A DNA stretch of 64,000 nucleotides from Pseudoxanthomonas kalamensis DSM 18571 (GTDB lineage: Bacteria > Pseudomonadota > Gammaproteobacteria > Xanthomonadales > Xanthomonadaceae), in the NCBI RefSeq assembly GCF_010211745.1, contig NZ_PDWQ01000004.1:1-64000 (forward strand). Direction: 5' to 3'. The position numbers and the translations under genes are program-made. The notes under the pieces were generated by a model. That model was not told where the DNA came from. It saw only the letters and a program-made list of their open reading frames with translations, and ran no database searches. Positions within the stretch are counted from its first letter, which is position 1, and every line of letters begins with the position of its first letter. Below, piece after piece: positions 10,453 through 19,329 of the stretch.

Positions 10453-10799
10453 GGCGTGCTCTCCAGCAGGGCGTCGGCCCTGGCCGCGCAGATGAAGTCG
10501 TTCTCGCTCAAACCGCCGACATCGTGGGTGGAATAGCGGACCACGGCGCGGTCGTAATGCACGCCGAGATCGGGGTGGTGATCCTCGCGATGGGCCATCC
10601 AGGCCAGCGCGTTGACGAAGGCCATGGTCCGGTAGTAGTCGTTGAAACGGAAGGTCTTGAGCAGGGCATGGCCGTTTTCGGCCAGTTCCCAGTTGTCCAG
10701 CTGCGGCATCAATTCGGCGATGCGCGCCGGGGGCAGCCGGTGTTCGCTGCCCTTGCGCGACAGGCAGTGCGCTTGCGCGAGCGGGATCAGGTCGGTCAT
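10449..10799 (-). CDS. phhB: 4a-hydroxytetrahydrobiopterin dehydratase
   Basis: 116-aa pterin-4a-carbinolamine dehydratase that recycles the pterin cofactor after phenylalanine hydroxylase. The active-site motif is seen as [17 protein letters not shown], with the later [13 protein letters not shown]. The start at 10799 has GGAGGA 7 nt upstream. First gene of a minus-strand operon with the lipoprotein at 10051. No phhA lies in the window. Confidence 0.94.
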   Translation of the reverse strand: MTDLIPLAQAHCLSRKGSEHRLPPARIAELMPQLDNWELAENGHALLKTFRFNDYYRTMAFVNALAWMAHREDHHPDLGVHYDRAVVRYSTHDVGGLSENDFICAARADALLESTP

Positions 10800-10909
10800 C
10801 TGGTCTTCCTCCATGGCTGGATTCGCGCTGGTCGGGCGCAACTGAACATTCCACGCACGTTGCCGGCGCGCGGGCCGGAAAGCCGGGGTTCCGGGGCTAG
10901 AATAGCCGC

Positions 10910-11506
10910 ATGATCCAGATATCCGAACCGGCGCAGGCGCATTTTCGCAGATTGATCGAGCGCGAGGCATCGCCCGGACTGGGCGTGCGCCTGGCCGCGG
11001 TCGAGCCGGGCACGCCGCGCGCGGATGCGCGGCTGGAATTCGCCGAGGCTTCCGAATTGCTGGGCGACGAATGGGCGGTGGATTGCGACGGTTTCGTCCT
11101 CTACGTGGCCGCCGACAGTGTGGCCTGGCTGGATGGTGCCGAAATCGACTACGTCAGCCGCGACACCGGCGGCCAGCTGACGATCAAGGCCCCGCGAATC
11201 AAGGGCGAAGCGCCGGGCGAGGCGGCTTCGCTGGTCGAGCGGGTGCGTTGGGTGGTCGAGAACGAGATCAATCCGCAGCTGGCGCAGCATCGCGGCCACG
11301 TGGCGGTGGAGCAGGTGGGCGCGGACGGCGAAGTCTGGCTACGTTTCGGCGGCGGCTGCAACGGCTGCGGCATGGCCGACGTGACGCTGAAGCAGGGCAT
11401 CGAGAAGACCCTGCTGGCGCGCGTGCCGGGGGTGACCGCGGTTCGCGACATCACCGACCACGATACCGGGCAGGCGCCGTACATCCCGCGCGGCAACGCC
11501 GCCTGA
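10910..11506 (+). CDS. nfuA: Fe-S biogenesis protein NfuA
   Basis: 198-aa iron-sulfur carrier. The N-terminal half is a degenerate A-type (IscA-like) domain that lacks the conserved cysteines. The C-terminal Nfu domain holds the cluster-binding CxxC in [15 protein letters not shown] (~residues 148-151). NfuA delivers 4Fe-4S clusters to apo-enzymes in the cytoplasm, mainly under oxidative or iron stress. Length and domain order match E. coli NfuA (191 aa). Confidence 0.95.
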   Translation: MIQISEPAQAHFRRLIEREASPGLGVRLAAVEPGTPRADARLEFAEASELLGDEWAVDCDGFVLYVAADSVAWLDGAEIDYVSRDTGGQLTIKAPRIKGEAPGEAASLVERVRWVVENEINPQLAQHRGHVAVEQVGADGEVWLRFGGGCNGCGMADVTLKQGIEKTLLARVPGVTAVRDITDHDTGQAPYIPRGNAA

Positions 11507-11522
11507 CGCCGCCGCAACACCG

Positions 11523-13136
11523 GTGACGAAAGCCGCCGACATCATCGAAGCCCTGGCCGGCCGGCAGTCGCCGCCGCTGCTGGAGCGCCAGACCGGGCTG
11601 CCGCATGGCTGGGGACTGTGGCTACGCGCGCAGCCGGAGAAGCTGGGGCGGATCGAACACGTGCAGGCACAGGCGCTGGCCGAGGAACTGGCGGGTCGTG
11701 CGCCTCCGGCGCCGATGCGGCTGCGGATCATGGGGCGCCTGCGCACCCTGCGCAGCCTGTTCTACCAGCAATGGGATCCGCCCCCGCGCGAGGAGCGCGG
11801 CCTGCGCTGGTTCGCGGCGATCTTCAGTGGCTTGCTGCATCTGGCGTTCGCCGTGCTGCTGATCGTGCTGGCCTGGGTCCATCTGCCACCACCGCCACCG
11901 CCGCAGGCCGATTCGGGCTCCGGCAGCCGAGTGCAGGTGGAACTGGTCGATCGCACGGATGCCGCCGATGACGGCTCCCAAACTGCGGAACCGACGACGA
12001 CGCAGCGATCCGCCGCCGAATCCCCGACAGCCGCCTCGCACCCGGCCGCCGCGCCGCAAGCCGACGATGCCGAAGACCGTCCGCAACCCGCCGTGTCGGA
12101 GCAGCCTTTGCAGGTCACCGAGGCCGAACGCCCGACCACCGATTTCGTACTGACAGCGCCGGTCCGTACCGAGGTACCCGTGCCCTCGATGCGGACGACC
12201 GAAGTGCAGCTGCGCGAACGTGAAGTGACCGTGGTGGAAACCCCGCAGCCACTCGCGCGGCAGCCGCTGCCGACCGAGGTGCGCGCTCCCGATACGCAGA
12301 CGGCCTTGCCGGCGCTCCGCCAGCGCGAGGTCAACGAACCGTTGCAGGACATTCGTGTTCCCCAGACATCTGCGCAACCCGTCGATGCGACGGCGATCCG
12401 CACCACGCAACCGCAGCTGCAGGTACGCGAAGTCGACGAACCGCTGCCGCAGATCCGCGCACCACGAACCGCCGCATCAACGGTCGAAGCGCCCCAAGTG
12501 CGCGCACCGGAAATGTCGATGCGGCAGGCCGAAATTCCTGCCCCCACAGTTCCCAGCCCTGCCGCTGCCGCGACACCGTCGACTTCGACGTCTTCGGCAG
12601 CGGCAGCCACACCGTCAGCGAACAGCGCCGCGCCGGGAGCCACGATCACGCCGCGCGCCACCGATGACTGGGGCGCCGCCTCCGCGCAACCGGGCAACGG
12701 CAGCGGGCTGTTCAATGCGGATGGCAGCGTGCGCCTGCCCGACGGCGCCGGCCAGGCGGCCGAGCCGGTGCGCGGCGCGCCCGGAACCCAGCAGCACCAG
12801 GCCTACCAGGCCGACCGCGGCAGCAAGTGGCTGCAGCGGGTCGAATACCCCTACGACGCCACCATGTTCGACCAGTACTGGGTCCCGCGCGAATCCCTGC
12901 TGCAGGAATGGGTCCGCAAGAATATCCGCGAAGTCGAACTGCCGATCCCGGGAACCAACAAGCGGGTCAAGTGCGTGGTTTCGGTCCTGCAACTGGGCGG
13001 CGGCTGCGGCCTGTACGACCCGAACATCAACGCACAGCCGGCCGAGGCCCGCCCGCCGCCGGAGATTCCGGTCAAGCGCAATCCGTTGCCACCGGACGAG
13101 ACCGGCAGCGATGGCAATCCGGAGACTGGCGGATGA
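11523..13136 (+). CDS. Proline-rich repetitive transmembrane protein
   Basis: 537 aa, GTG start, 16 nt after nfuA. The cytoplasmic N-terminus (~100 residues) includes a WDPPPREERG segment, then one membrane helix (about 103-120, HLAFAVLLIVLAWVHL) followed by seven prolines. Residues ~220-345 hold degenerate repeats built on (L/V)REVxEPLxxIRxPxT. A C-terminal soluble domain has two cysteines (KRVKCVV, LGGGCGLYD). Similar proteins in Xanthomonadaceae are called transmembrane repetitive proteins; function unknown. The long extended periplasmic region recalls TonB-like spacers, but no TonB domain is recognisable. Confidence 0.8.
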   Translation: MTKAADIIEALAGRQSPPLLERQTGLPHGWGLWLRAQPEKLGRIEHVQAQALAEELAGRAPPAPMRLRIMGRLRTLRSLFYQQWDPPPREERGLRWFAAIFSGLLHLAFAVLLIVLAWVHLPPPPPPQADSGSGSRVQVELVDRTDAADDGSQTAEPTTTQRSAAESPTAASHPAAAPQADDAEDRPQPAVSEQPLQVTEAERPTTDFVLTAPVRTEVPVPSMRTTEVQLREREVTVVETPQPLARQPLPTEVRAPDTQTALPALRQREVNEPLQDIRVPQTSAQPVDATAIRTTQPQLQVREVDEPLPQIRAPRTAASTVEAPQVRAPEMSMRQAEIPAPTVPSPAAAATPSTSTSSAAAATPSANSAAPGATITPRATDDWGAASAQPGNGSGLFNADGSVRLPDGAGQAAEPVRGAPGTQQHQAYQADRGSKWLQRVEYPYDATMFDQYWVPRESLLQEWVRKNIREVELPIPGTNKRVKCVVSVLQLGGGCGLYDPNINAQPAEARPPPEIPVKRNPLPPDETGSDGNPETGG

Positions 13137-13495
13137 CTTTCCGGCGCCTCACTAGTCTGTTGGCGGGTCTGATCGGAGTGATGTTTGCCGGAATAGGCGT
13201 GCTGTTATTGGTGATTGTCGCTTCGGGCAATGTTCACCAGGGCCAGGTGGGCATGCTGATTTATGGAGTCGGATTTCTGCTTGTCGCGGCTCCGATGCTT
13301 GCAGTCCCGTTTTCAGTTCCGACCGCCAGATGGCTGGTATGGGCAGTTCTTGCTGGTTTCTCGGGTGTAGCGATCTGGCTGGCCTTCTGGCCGCAAAGTG
13401 GCGTTGTTCCTTCACCGGCGGTTAAAGCGGCTGTCGCGGCATTCGTCGGTTTGCTGCTTGTACGGATATTCCTCAGTCGGCGAGATCGCAATTGA
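13133..13495 (+). CDS. Small four-helix integral membrane protein
   Basis: 120 aa with four hydrophobic segments (around residues 7-30, 40-60, 66-86 and 96-113) and a basic C-terminus SRRDRN. Its ATG overlaps the stop of the repetitive transmembrane protein (ATGA), so the two are translationally coupled. No family is recognised. Base composition is slightly less GC-biased than its neighbours. Confidence 0.75.
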   Translation: MTFRRLTSLLAGLIGVMFAGIGVLLLVIVASGNVHQGQVGMLIYGVGFLLVAAPMLAVPFSVPTARWLVWAVLAGFSGVAIWLAFWPQSGVVPSPAVKAAVAAFVGLLLVRIFLSRRDRN

Positions 13496-13526
13496 GCGTT
13501 CGTCACAGACACATTCAACATGCCAC

Positions 13527-13555
13527 AAAAAAACACGGGGCCATCCGGCCCCGTG
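13527..13555 (-). terminator. Rho-independent terminator of the cytochrome c genes
   Basis: A perfect 9-bp stem CACGGGGCC / GGCCCCGTG with ATCC loop (13534-13555) is followed on the minus strand by seven T residues (A-run 13527-13533). It lies 24 nt past the stop of the downstream cytochrome gene. Confidence 0.88.
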
Positions 13556-13579
13556 GATGCATCCAGTCCGCAGGAACGC

Positions 13580-14035
13580 TTATTCGACGCCGTGCAGATC
13601 GCGTAATTGGGTCGTGCGCGAGCCGAAATAGGCGGCCAGGTCGGAAATGTCCTGGTCGCTCAGCGCGGCGGCCTGCGGCGACATCAGCACGTGCACGCGC
13701 TCGCCGGCACGGTATTGCTGCAGTGCATGGGCGATGTAGTCGCCGTACTGACCGCCCAGCTTGGGATAGGTGTCGTCGATCGGCGCGTTGCCTTCGGCGC
13801 CGTGGCAGTCCACGCAGCTCTGGCCGGTGGCCGCACCCTTGGCGCTGGCCAGTTGCTCGCCCTGGGCGATGCGGCCGTCCGGCAGTCCGGCGGACGAGCT
13901 GGAGCCATGCTCTCCGCTGGCATGGCCGGGATCGGCGGCGGAGACTTCGGGGTTTTCGACCTTGGAGCAGGCGGCCACGGCAAGCGCGGCGAACAGGGCG
14001 ATGGCTAGACGCGGGGCGTACACGGCGTTCGTCAT
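13580..14035 (-). CDS. Class I c-type cytochrome, lipoprotein
   Basis: 151 aa. The leader ends in a lipobox (AVAAC, Cys at residue 23), so it is probably lipid-anchored in the periplasm. A linker rich in Ser/Gly/His precedes a single heme domain with CVDCH and the distal methionine probably in VLMSPQAAALSD. It ends in the helix typical of class I cytochromes (DISDLAAYFGS). The second cytochrome lies 7 nt upstream on the same strand; the two form a small electron-carrier operon. Confidence 0.9.
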   Translation of the reverse strand: MTNAVYAPRLAIALFAALAVAACSKVENPEVSAADPGHASGEHGSSSSAGLPDGRIAQGEQLASAKGAATGQSCVDCHGAEGNAPIDDTYPKLGGQYGDYIAHALQQYRAGERVHVLMSPQAAALSDQDISDLAAYFGSRTTQLRDLHGVE

Positions 14036-14042
14036 GGAGGGC

Positions 14043-14462
14043 TTACTTCTTCAGCGAGGACAGATAGGCGGCCAGGTCGGCAATGTCCTGGTCGGAAAAG
14101 CTCTGGGCCTGGGCCTGCATGGTGGGGTGCTTGCGGTTGCCCTGCTTGTATTCGCTCAGGGCCTGGACCAGATAGGCCTCGGACTGGCCGCCGATCAGCG
14201 GCACGTGGAAATTGGGGTAGGCGTTCTTGTAGCCGGTGACGCCGTGGCAGCCCTGACAGGTATAGGACAGGGTGCGCCCGGTTTCGGCATTGCCCGCAAG
14301 CGGGCCGGCAACGGCTGGGGCTTCTGCGGCGGCCGGAGCGGGGGCTTCGACGCTCGCATCGGCGGCGGGAGGAACAGTTTCTTCCTGCGCGGCGCTGGTG
14401 GCGGCCATGGTCAGCAGGGCGGCCATGGTCAGGCCGGCGGCGATCGGCAACGGTCGCTTCAT
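14043..14462 (-). CDS. Class I c-type cytochrome, exported
   Basis: 139 aa with a Sec signal peptide (MKRPLPIAAGLTMAALLTMA) and an alanine/proline-rich linker. One heme domain carries CQGCH at about residue 77 and a terminal helix DIADLAAYLSS. Its heme domain is similar in layout to the downstream cytochrome, so the pair may come from duplication of a single-heme cytochrome resembling half of a c4. The start at 14462 is chosen because it directly precedes the signal peptide. Confidence 0.9.
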   Translation of the reverse strand: MKRPLPIAAGLTMAALLTMAATSAAQEETVPPAADASVEAPAPAAAEAPAVAGPLAGNAETGRTLSYTCQGCHGVTGYKNAYPNFHVPLIGGQSEAYLVQALSEYKQGNRKHPTMQAQAQSFSDQDIADLAAYLSSLKK

Positions 14463-14689
14463 GGAATGTTTCAGGCTCCCTTGGAAGTGCTGGCACCGCA
14501 TGAGGCCGCGGCGCTTGGCCGCCGCGAGTATAGCCTGCCATTCACAAAGGTCGCCATCGGCATGAGATGGCTGCAACCCTGAAGCCGGTCCGGGCATCCC
14601 ACTACGGTCACCATGACCTTCGGCGCATGAGCCTCACATTGACTTGGTGATATACCTATGTACAACACCTAAACAACGGCTATTACACC
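14463..14689. promoter_or_regulatory. Divergent promoter region, cytochromes / RND operon
   Basis: This 227-nt gap has no supported gene. The last 55 nt before the RND adaptor turn AT-rich and contain TTGACT (14639-14644) and TATACC (14651-14656), too close together to be one sigma-70 pair. A promoter for the efflux operon is expected here, but its boxes and any TetR- or MarR-type operator are not resolved. Confidence 0.3.
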
Positions 14690-15832
14690 ATGCGAACCAC
14701 CACCCCACCGTACGGACGCCGGATTGCACGCGCGGCCATGCTCGCCAGCGCCATGATCCTGATGCTGGGGGCCTGCAAGGTCGGTCCCGGGGGTGAGAAG
14801 GCACAAGCCAAGGCTGGCGAGGAAGCCAATGTCGATGCGGTGCCGGTGGAAGTGGCCAAGGCCGCGCACCGGACCGTGGCCGCCAGCTATTCCGGCACCT
14901 CGACGCTGGAACCGCGCGCCGAATCGCAGGTGGTGGCCAAGACCTCGGGCGTGGCCCTGGCCGTGCTGGTCGAAGAAGGGCAGGCCGTTCGTGCCGGGCA
15001 GCCGCTGGTACGACTGGACCCCGACCGCCCCCGGCTGGCGCTGGCGCAGATCACCGCGCAGATGCGCAAGCTGGAAGCCAACTACGCGCGTGCGCAGAAG
15101 CTGGTCAACCAGCAGATGATCAGCGCCAACGACGTCGACGAGATCCGCTACAACCTGGAGAACGTCCGCGCCCAGTACCGCGCGGCGCAACTGGAGCTGT
15201 CCTACACCACGGTGACCGCGCCGATTTCCGGTGTGATCGCCTCGCGCAGCATCAAGACCGGCAACTTCGTGCAGATCAACACCCCGATCTTCCGCATCGT
15301 CGACAATTCGCGGCTGGAGGCGACACTGGACGTGCCCGAGCGCGAGCTGGTGACGATGAAGGCCGGGCAGCCGGTGGAAATGGCCGTGGACGCACTGCCG
15401 GGCCGCACGTTCACCGGCGTGGTGGCGCGGGTGGCGCCGGTGGTCGACTCCGGCAGCGGCACCTTCCGCGTGGTCTGTGGCTTCGACGGCGGCGACCTGC
15501 TGCAGCCGGGCATGTTCAGCCGCATCCGCATCGACTACGACACCCGTACCGACGCGCTGGTGGTGCCGCGGGTCGCACTGCTGGACGACAGCCAGGACAG
15601 CCAGGCCGTGTACGTGGTCCGCGACGGCAAGGCGGTGCGTGTGCCGATCGAACTGGGCTACCTGGACGGCGAATGGGCCGAGGTGCGCAAGGGCCTGCAG
15701 GCCGGCGACCAGGTGGTGACCGCCGGCAAGATCGCCCTGCGCGACGGCAGCGCGGTGCAGGTGATCGGCGAGCCGGAGAAGAAGCCGGTGGCCGCCGCCA
15801 AGCCGGCCGCCGAAGACGGTAGCAAGCAATGA
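14690..15832 (+). CDS. RND efflux periplasmic adaptor (membrane fusion protein)
   Basis: 380 aa. A lipoprotein leader (LMLGACKV, Cys ~residue 26) is followed by a lipoyl/barrel-sandwich segment (EEGQAVRAGQPLVRLD), an unusually short alpha-hairpin (QITAQMRKLEANYARAQKLV) and beta-barrel and membrane-proximal domains with VTAPISGVIASRSIKTGNFV. It links an inner-membrane RND pump to an outer-membrane channel. First gene of a four-gene operon; its stop overlaps the next start (ATGA). No TolC-like channel gene is present, so the complex must use one encoded elsewhere. Confidence 0.94.
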   Translation: MRTTTPPYGRRIARAAMLASAMILMLGACKVGPGGEKAQAKAGEEANVDAVPVEVAKAAHRTVAASYSGTSTLEPRAESQVVAKTSGVALAVLVEEGQAVRAGQPLVRLDPDRPRLALAQITAQMRKLEANYARAQKLVNQQMISANDVDEIRYNLENVRAQYRAAQLELSYTTVTAPISGVIASRSIKTGNFVQINTPIFRIVDNSRLEATLDVPERELVTMKAGQPVEMAVDALPGRTFTGVVARVAPVVDSGSGTFRVVCGFDGGDLLQPGMFSRIRIDYDTRTDALVVPRVALLDDSQDSQAVYVVRDGKAVRVPIELGYLDGEWAEVRKGLQAGDQVVTAGKIALRDGSAVQVIGEPEKKPVAAAKPAAEDGSKQ

Positions 15833-18800
15833 GTCCGGCCTCCGGGGAAGAGATGCGCGGTCCCGGCGAGGACAGCACGCGCGGCGGCGGACTGGTGGAA
15901 TTCTCCACCCGGCGCCGGGTCACCGTGGCGATGTTCTGGATCACCATGGTCCTGTTCGGCGTCATCGCACTGGTCTCGCTGAAGGTCAACCTGCTGCCGG
16001 ACCTGAGCTATCCGACCCTGACCGTGCGCACCGAATACACCGGCGCGGCGCCGTCGGAGATCGAGACCCTGATCACCGAACCGGTCGAAGAATCGGTCGG
16101 CGTGGTCAAGAACCTGCGCAAACTGAAGTCGGTGTCGCGCACCGGCCAGAGCGACGTGGTGCTGGAATTCGCCTGGGGCACCGACATGGACCAGGCCAGC
16201 CTGGAAGTGCGCGACAAGATGGAAATCCTGTCGCTGCCGCTGGAAGCCGAGCAGCCGGTGCTGCTGCGCTTCAACCCCTCCACCGAGCCGATCATGCGTC
16301 TGGTGCTGTCGCCGAAGCAGGACGCCGCCTCGCCGGAGGACGAGATCCGCCAGCTGATCGAGCTGCGCCGCTACGCCGACGACGATCTGAAGAAGAAACT
16401 GGAGCCGGTGGCCGGCGTGGCCGCGGTCAAGGTCGGCGGCGGCCTGGAGGACGAGATCCAAGTCGACATCGACCAGCAGAAGCTGGCCCAGCTGAACCTC
16501 AGCATCGACACCGTGATCGACCGCCTGCAGAAGGAGAACATCAACATCTCCGGCGGCCGGCTCGAACAGGGTTCGCAGCGGTACCTGGTCCGCACCGTCA
16601 ACCAGTTCGCCGGCATCGACGAAATCCGCAACCTGCTGGTGACCACGCAGAGCGGTGGCAGCAATGCCGCGGCCAACGCCGCGGCGCAGATGGCCGCGAT
16701 CGCCGCGACCACAGGCAACGCCAGCGTGCTGGCGGCGGCGGCGTCGGTGCAGAGCGCATCCTCCTCCGGCTCCAGTACCGCCGCCGGCGGCATGCCGGTG
16801 CGGCTGAAGGACGTGGCCGAAGTCCGACAGGGCTACAAGGAGCGTGAAGCGATCATCCGCCTGGGCGGCAAGGAAGCGGTCGAACTGGCGCTGTACAAGG
16901 AAGGCGACGCCAATACCGTCGCTACCGCCGACGCCATCTCCGCGCGGCTGCAGCGCATCCGCGCGCAGTTGCCGCACGACATGGAACTGACCATCATCGA
17001 CGACCAGTCGGTGTTCATCCGCCACGCGATCAGCGACGTCAAGACCGACGCGGTGATCGGCGGCATGCTGGCCATCCTGATCATCTTCCTGTTCCTGCGC
17101 GACGGCTGGAGCACCTTCGTCATCAGCTTGTCGCTGCCGGCGTCGATCATCACCACGTTCTTCTTCATGGACCGGCTGGACCTGAGCCTGAACGTGATGT
17201 CGCTGGGCGGCTTGGCGCTGGCCACCGGCCTGGTGGTGGACGACTCGATCGTGGTGCTGGAAAGCATCGCCAAGGCGCGCGAACGCGGGCTGGGCATCCT
17301 GAAGGCGGCCATCGCCGGCACCCGCGAAGTCAGCATGGCCGTGGTCGCCTCGACCCTGACCACCATCGCCGTGTTCCTGCCGTTGGTGTTCGTCGAAGGC
17401 ATCGCCGGCCAGTTGTTCCGCGACCAGGCCCTGACCGTGGCCATTGCCATCGGCGTGTCGCTACTGGTGGCCATGACCCTGATCCCGATGCTGAGCGCAC
17501 TGAAGGCGAAGGCGCCGCTGGCGTTCCCCGAGGAACCGGCACATCCGCGCTGGCAGCCGCAGTCGCGCTTGCAGAAACCGCTGGCAGCGACCGGTCACGG
17601 CATCGGCGCGGCCATCCGCGGGGTGTTCTTCGGCATCGCCTGGAGCGTGGTGCGCGTGTGGCGTGGTCTGCAGGCCGTGGTCGGCCCGGTGATGCGCAAG
17701 GCCAGCGATCTGGCGATGGCGCCCTACGGCCGCGCCGAGGGTGGCTACCTGAAGCTGCTGCCGGCGGCCCTGCGTCGTCCATGGCTGGTACTGGGACTGG
17801 CCGCCGCCGCATTTGCCGCCAGCCTGCTGCTGGTGCCGCTGCTGGGTGCCGACCTGATCCCGCAGCTGGCGCAGGACCGCTTCGAAATGACCGCCAAACT
17901 GCCGCCGGGCACGCCGCTGCGCGAAACCGACGCCATGATCCGTGGCTTGCAGCAACAGCACGACGGCGATGAAGGCATCCAGACCCTGTACGGCGTCAGC
18001 GGTACCGGCACTCGCCTGGATGCCAGCCCGACCGACAGCGGCGAGAACGTCGGCAAGCTGACCGTGGTCATGGCCGGTGGCGGCAGCGAGAAGCTGGAAG
18101 CTACCGAAACCGACAAGCTGCGTGCCAGCATGCGCAAGTACCCGGAAGCACAGGTCGATTTCAGCCGGCCCGAGCTGTTCAGCTTCTCCGCGCCGCTGGA
18201 GATCGAGATCGACGGCCCCAGCATGGAGGGCATCGAGAAGGCCGGCCGCCGCATGGCCGAACTGCTGCGCGCCAATCCGCACTACACCGACGTCAAGTCG
18301 ACGGTGGAGCAGGGTTTCCCCGAAATCCAGATCCGCTTCGACCAGGAACGCGCTGGCGCGCTCGGCCTGACCACGCGGCAGATCGCCGACGCGGTGGTGA
18401 AGAAGGTGCGCGGCGAAGTGGCGACCCGCTACAGCTTCCGCGACCGCAAGATCGACGTGCTGGTGCGCGCGCGCGAGGACGAGCGCAACAGCGTGGAAAG
18501 CATCCGCAAGCTGATCGTCAACCCGACCAGCGCGCAGCCGGTGCTGCTGGAGTCGGTGGCCGACGTGGTCGCCACCACTGGCCCCAGCGAGATCCATCGT
18601 GCCGACCAGATCCGGGTAGCGATTGTCTCGGCCAACCTCAACGGCATCGACCTCGGCGGTGCGGTCGAGGAAGTGCAGAAGATCGTCGCCGAGAATCCGC
18701 TCGGCGCCGGCATCGGCATGCACATCGGCGGCCAAGGTGAAGAACTCGGCGAGTCGGTGCGTTCGCTGCTGTTCGCCTTCGGCCTGGCGATATTCCTGGT

Positions 18801-19329
18801 CTACCTGGTGATGGCATCGCAGTTCGAGTCGCTGCTGCACCCGTTCGTGATCCTGTTCACCATCCCGCTGGCCCTGGTCGGCGCGGTGCTGGCGCTGTTC
18901 CTGACCCGCTCGCCGGTCTCGGTGGTGGTGTTCATCGGCCTGATCCTGCTGGTCGGACTGGTAACCAAGAACGCGATCATCCTGATCGACAAGGTCAACC
19001 AGCTGCGCGAGGCGAGCATCGCCAAGCATGAGGCGCTGGTGGAAGGCGCGCGTTCGCGCCTGCGGCCGATCATCATGACCACCATGTGCACGCTGTTCGG
19101 CTTCCTGCCGCTGGCGCTGGCCTTCGGCGAGGGCGCCGAGGTGCGTTCGCCGATGGCGATCACCGTGATCGGCGGTCTGTTGGTATCCACCCTGCTGACC
19201 CTGCTGGTCATCCCGGTGGTGTACGACCTGCTGGATCGTCGCCCGGACGCGTACTACGCCGAGCGCGGCCGCCGCAACCGCGAGGCATTGGGCATGGACG
19301 GCGGGGAAGGCGAGGCACAGCCGACATGA
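15829..19329 (+). CDS. RND-family efflux permease (first of tandem pair)
   Basis: 1166 aa, longer than AcrB (1049). It has the RND layout: TM1 after an N-terminal FSTRRRVTVAMF, two large periplasmic loops and the proton-relay aspartates in TM4 as GLVVDDSIVVLESI. Two insertions explain the extra length: an Ala/Ser-rich stretch at ~278-322, and a long segment at ~560-640 between the two halves, before RPWLVLGLAAAAF. It is a proton-driven exporter in the inner membrane working with the preceding adaptor; substrates are unknown. Confidence 0.94.
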   Translation: MSPASGEEMRGPGEDSTRGGGLVEFSTRRRVTVAMFWITMVLFGVIALVSLKVNLLPDLSYPTLTVRTEYTGAAPSEIETLITEPVEESVGVVKNLRKLKSVSRTGQSDVVLEFAWGTDMDQASLEVRDKMEILSLPLEAEQPVLLRFNPSTEPIMRLVLSPKQDAASPEDEIRQLIELRRYADDDLKKKLEPVAGVAAVKVGGGLEDEIQVDIDQQKLAQLNLSIDTVIDRLQKENINISGGRLEQGSQRYLVRTVNQFAGIDEIRNLLVTTQSGGSNAAANAAAQMAAIAATTGNASVLAAAASVQSASSSGSSTAAGGMPVRLKDVAEVRQGYKEREAIIRLGGKEAVELALYKEGDANTVATADAISARLQRIRAQLPHDMELTIIDDQSVFIRHAISDVKTDAVIGGMLAILIIFLFLRDGWSTFVISLSLPASIITTFFFMDRLDLSLNVMSLGGLALATGLVVDDSIVVLESIAKARERGLGILKAAIAGTREVSMAVVASTLTTIAVFLPLVFVEGIAGQLFRDQALTVAIAIGVSLLVAMTLIPMLSALKAKAPLAFPEEPAHPRWQPQSRLQKPLAATGHGIGAAIRGVFFGIAWSVVRVWRGLQAVVGPVMRKASDLAMAPYGRAEGGYLKLLPAALRRPWLVLGLAAAAFAASLLLVPLLGADLIPQLAQDRFEMTAKLPPGTPLRETDAMIRGLQQQHDGDEGIQTLYGVSGTGTRLDASPTDSGENVGKLTVVMAGGGSEKLEATETDKLRASMRKYPEAQVDFSRPELFSFSAPLEIEIDGPSMEGIEKAGRRMAELLRANPHYTDVKSTVEQGFPEIQIRFDQERAGALGLTTRQIADAVVKKVRGEVATRYSFRDRKIDVLVRAREDERNSVESIRKLIVNPTSAQPVLLESVADVVATTGPSEIHRADQIRVAIVSANLNGIDLGGAVEEVQKIVAENPLGAGIGMHIGGQGEELGESVRSLLFAFGLAIFLVYLVMASQFESLLHPFVILFTIPLALVGAVLALFLTRSPVSVVVFIGLILLVGLVTKNAIILIDKVNQLREASIAKHEALVEGARSRLRPIIMTTMCTLFGFLPLALAFGEGAEVRSPMAITVIGGLLVSTLLTLLVIPVVYDLLDRRPDAYYAERGRRNREALGMDGGEGEAQPT

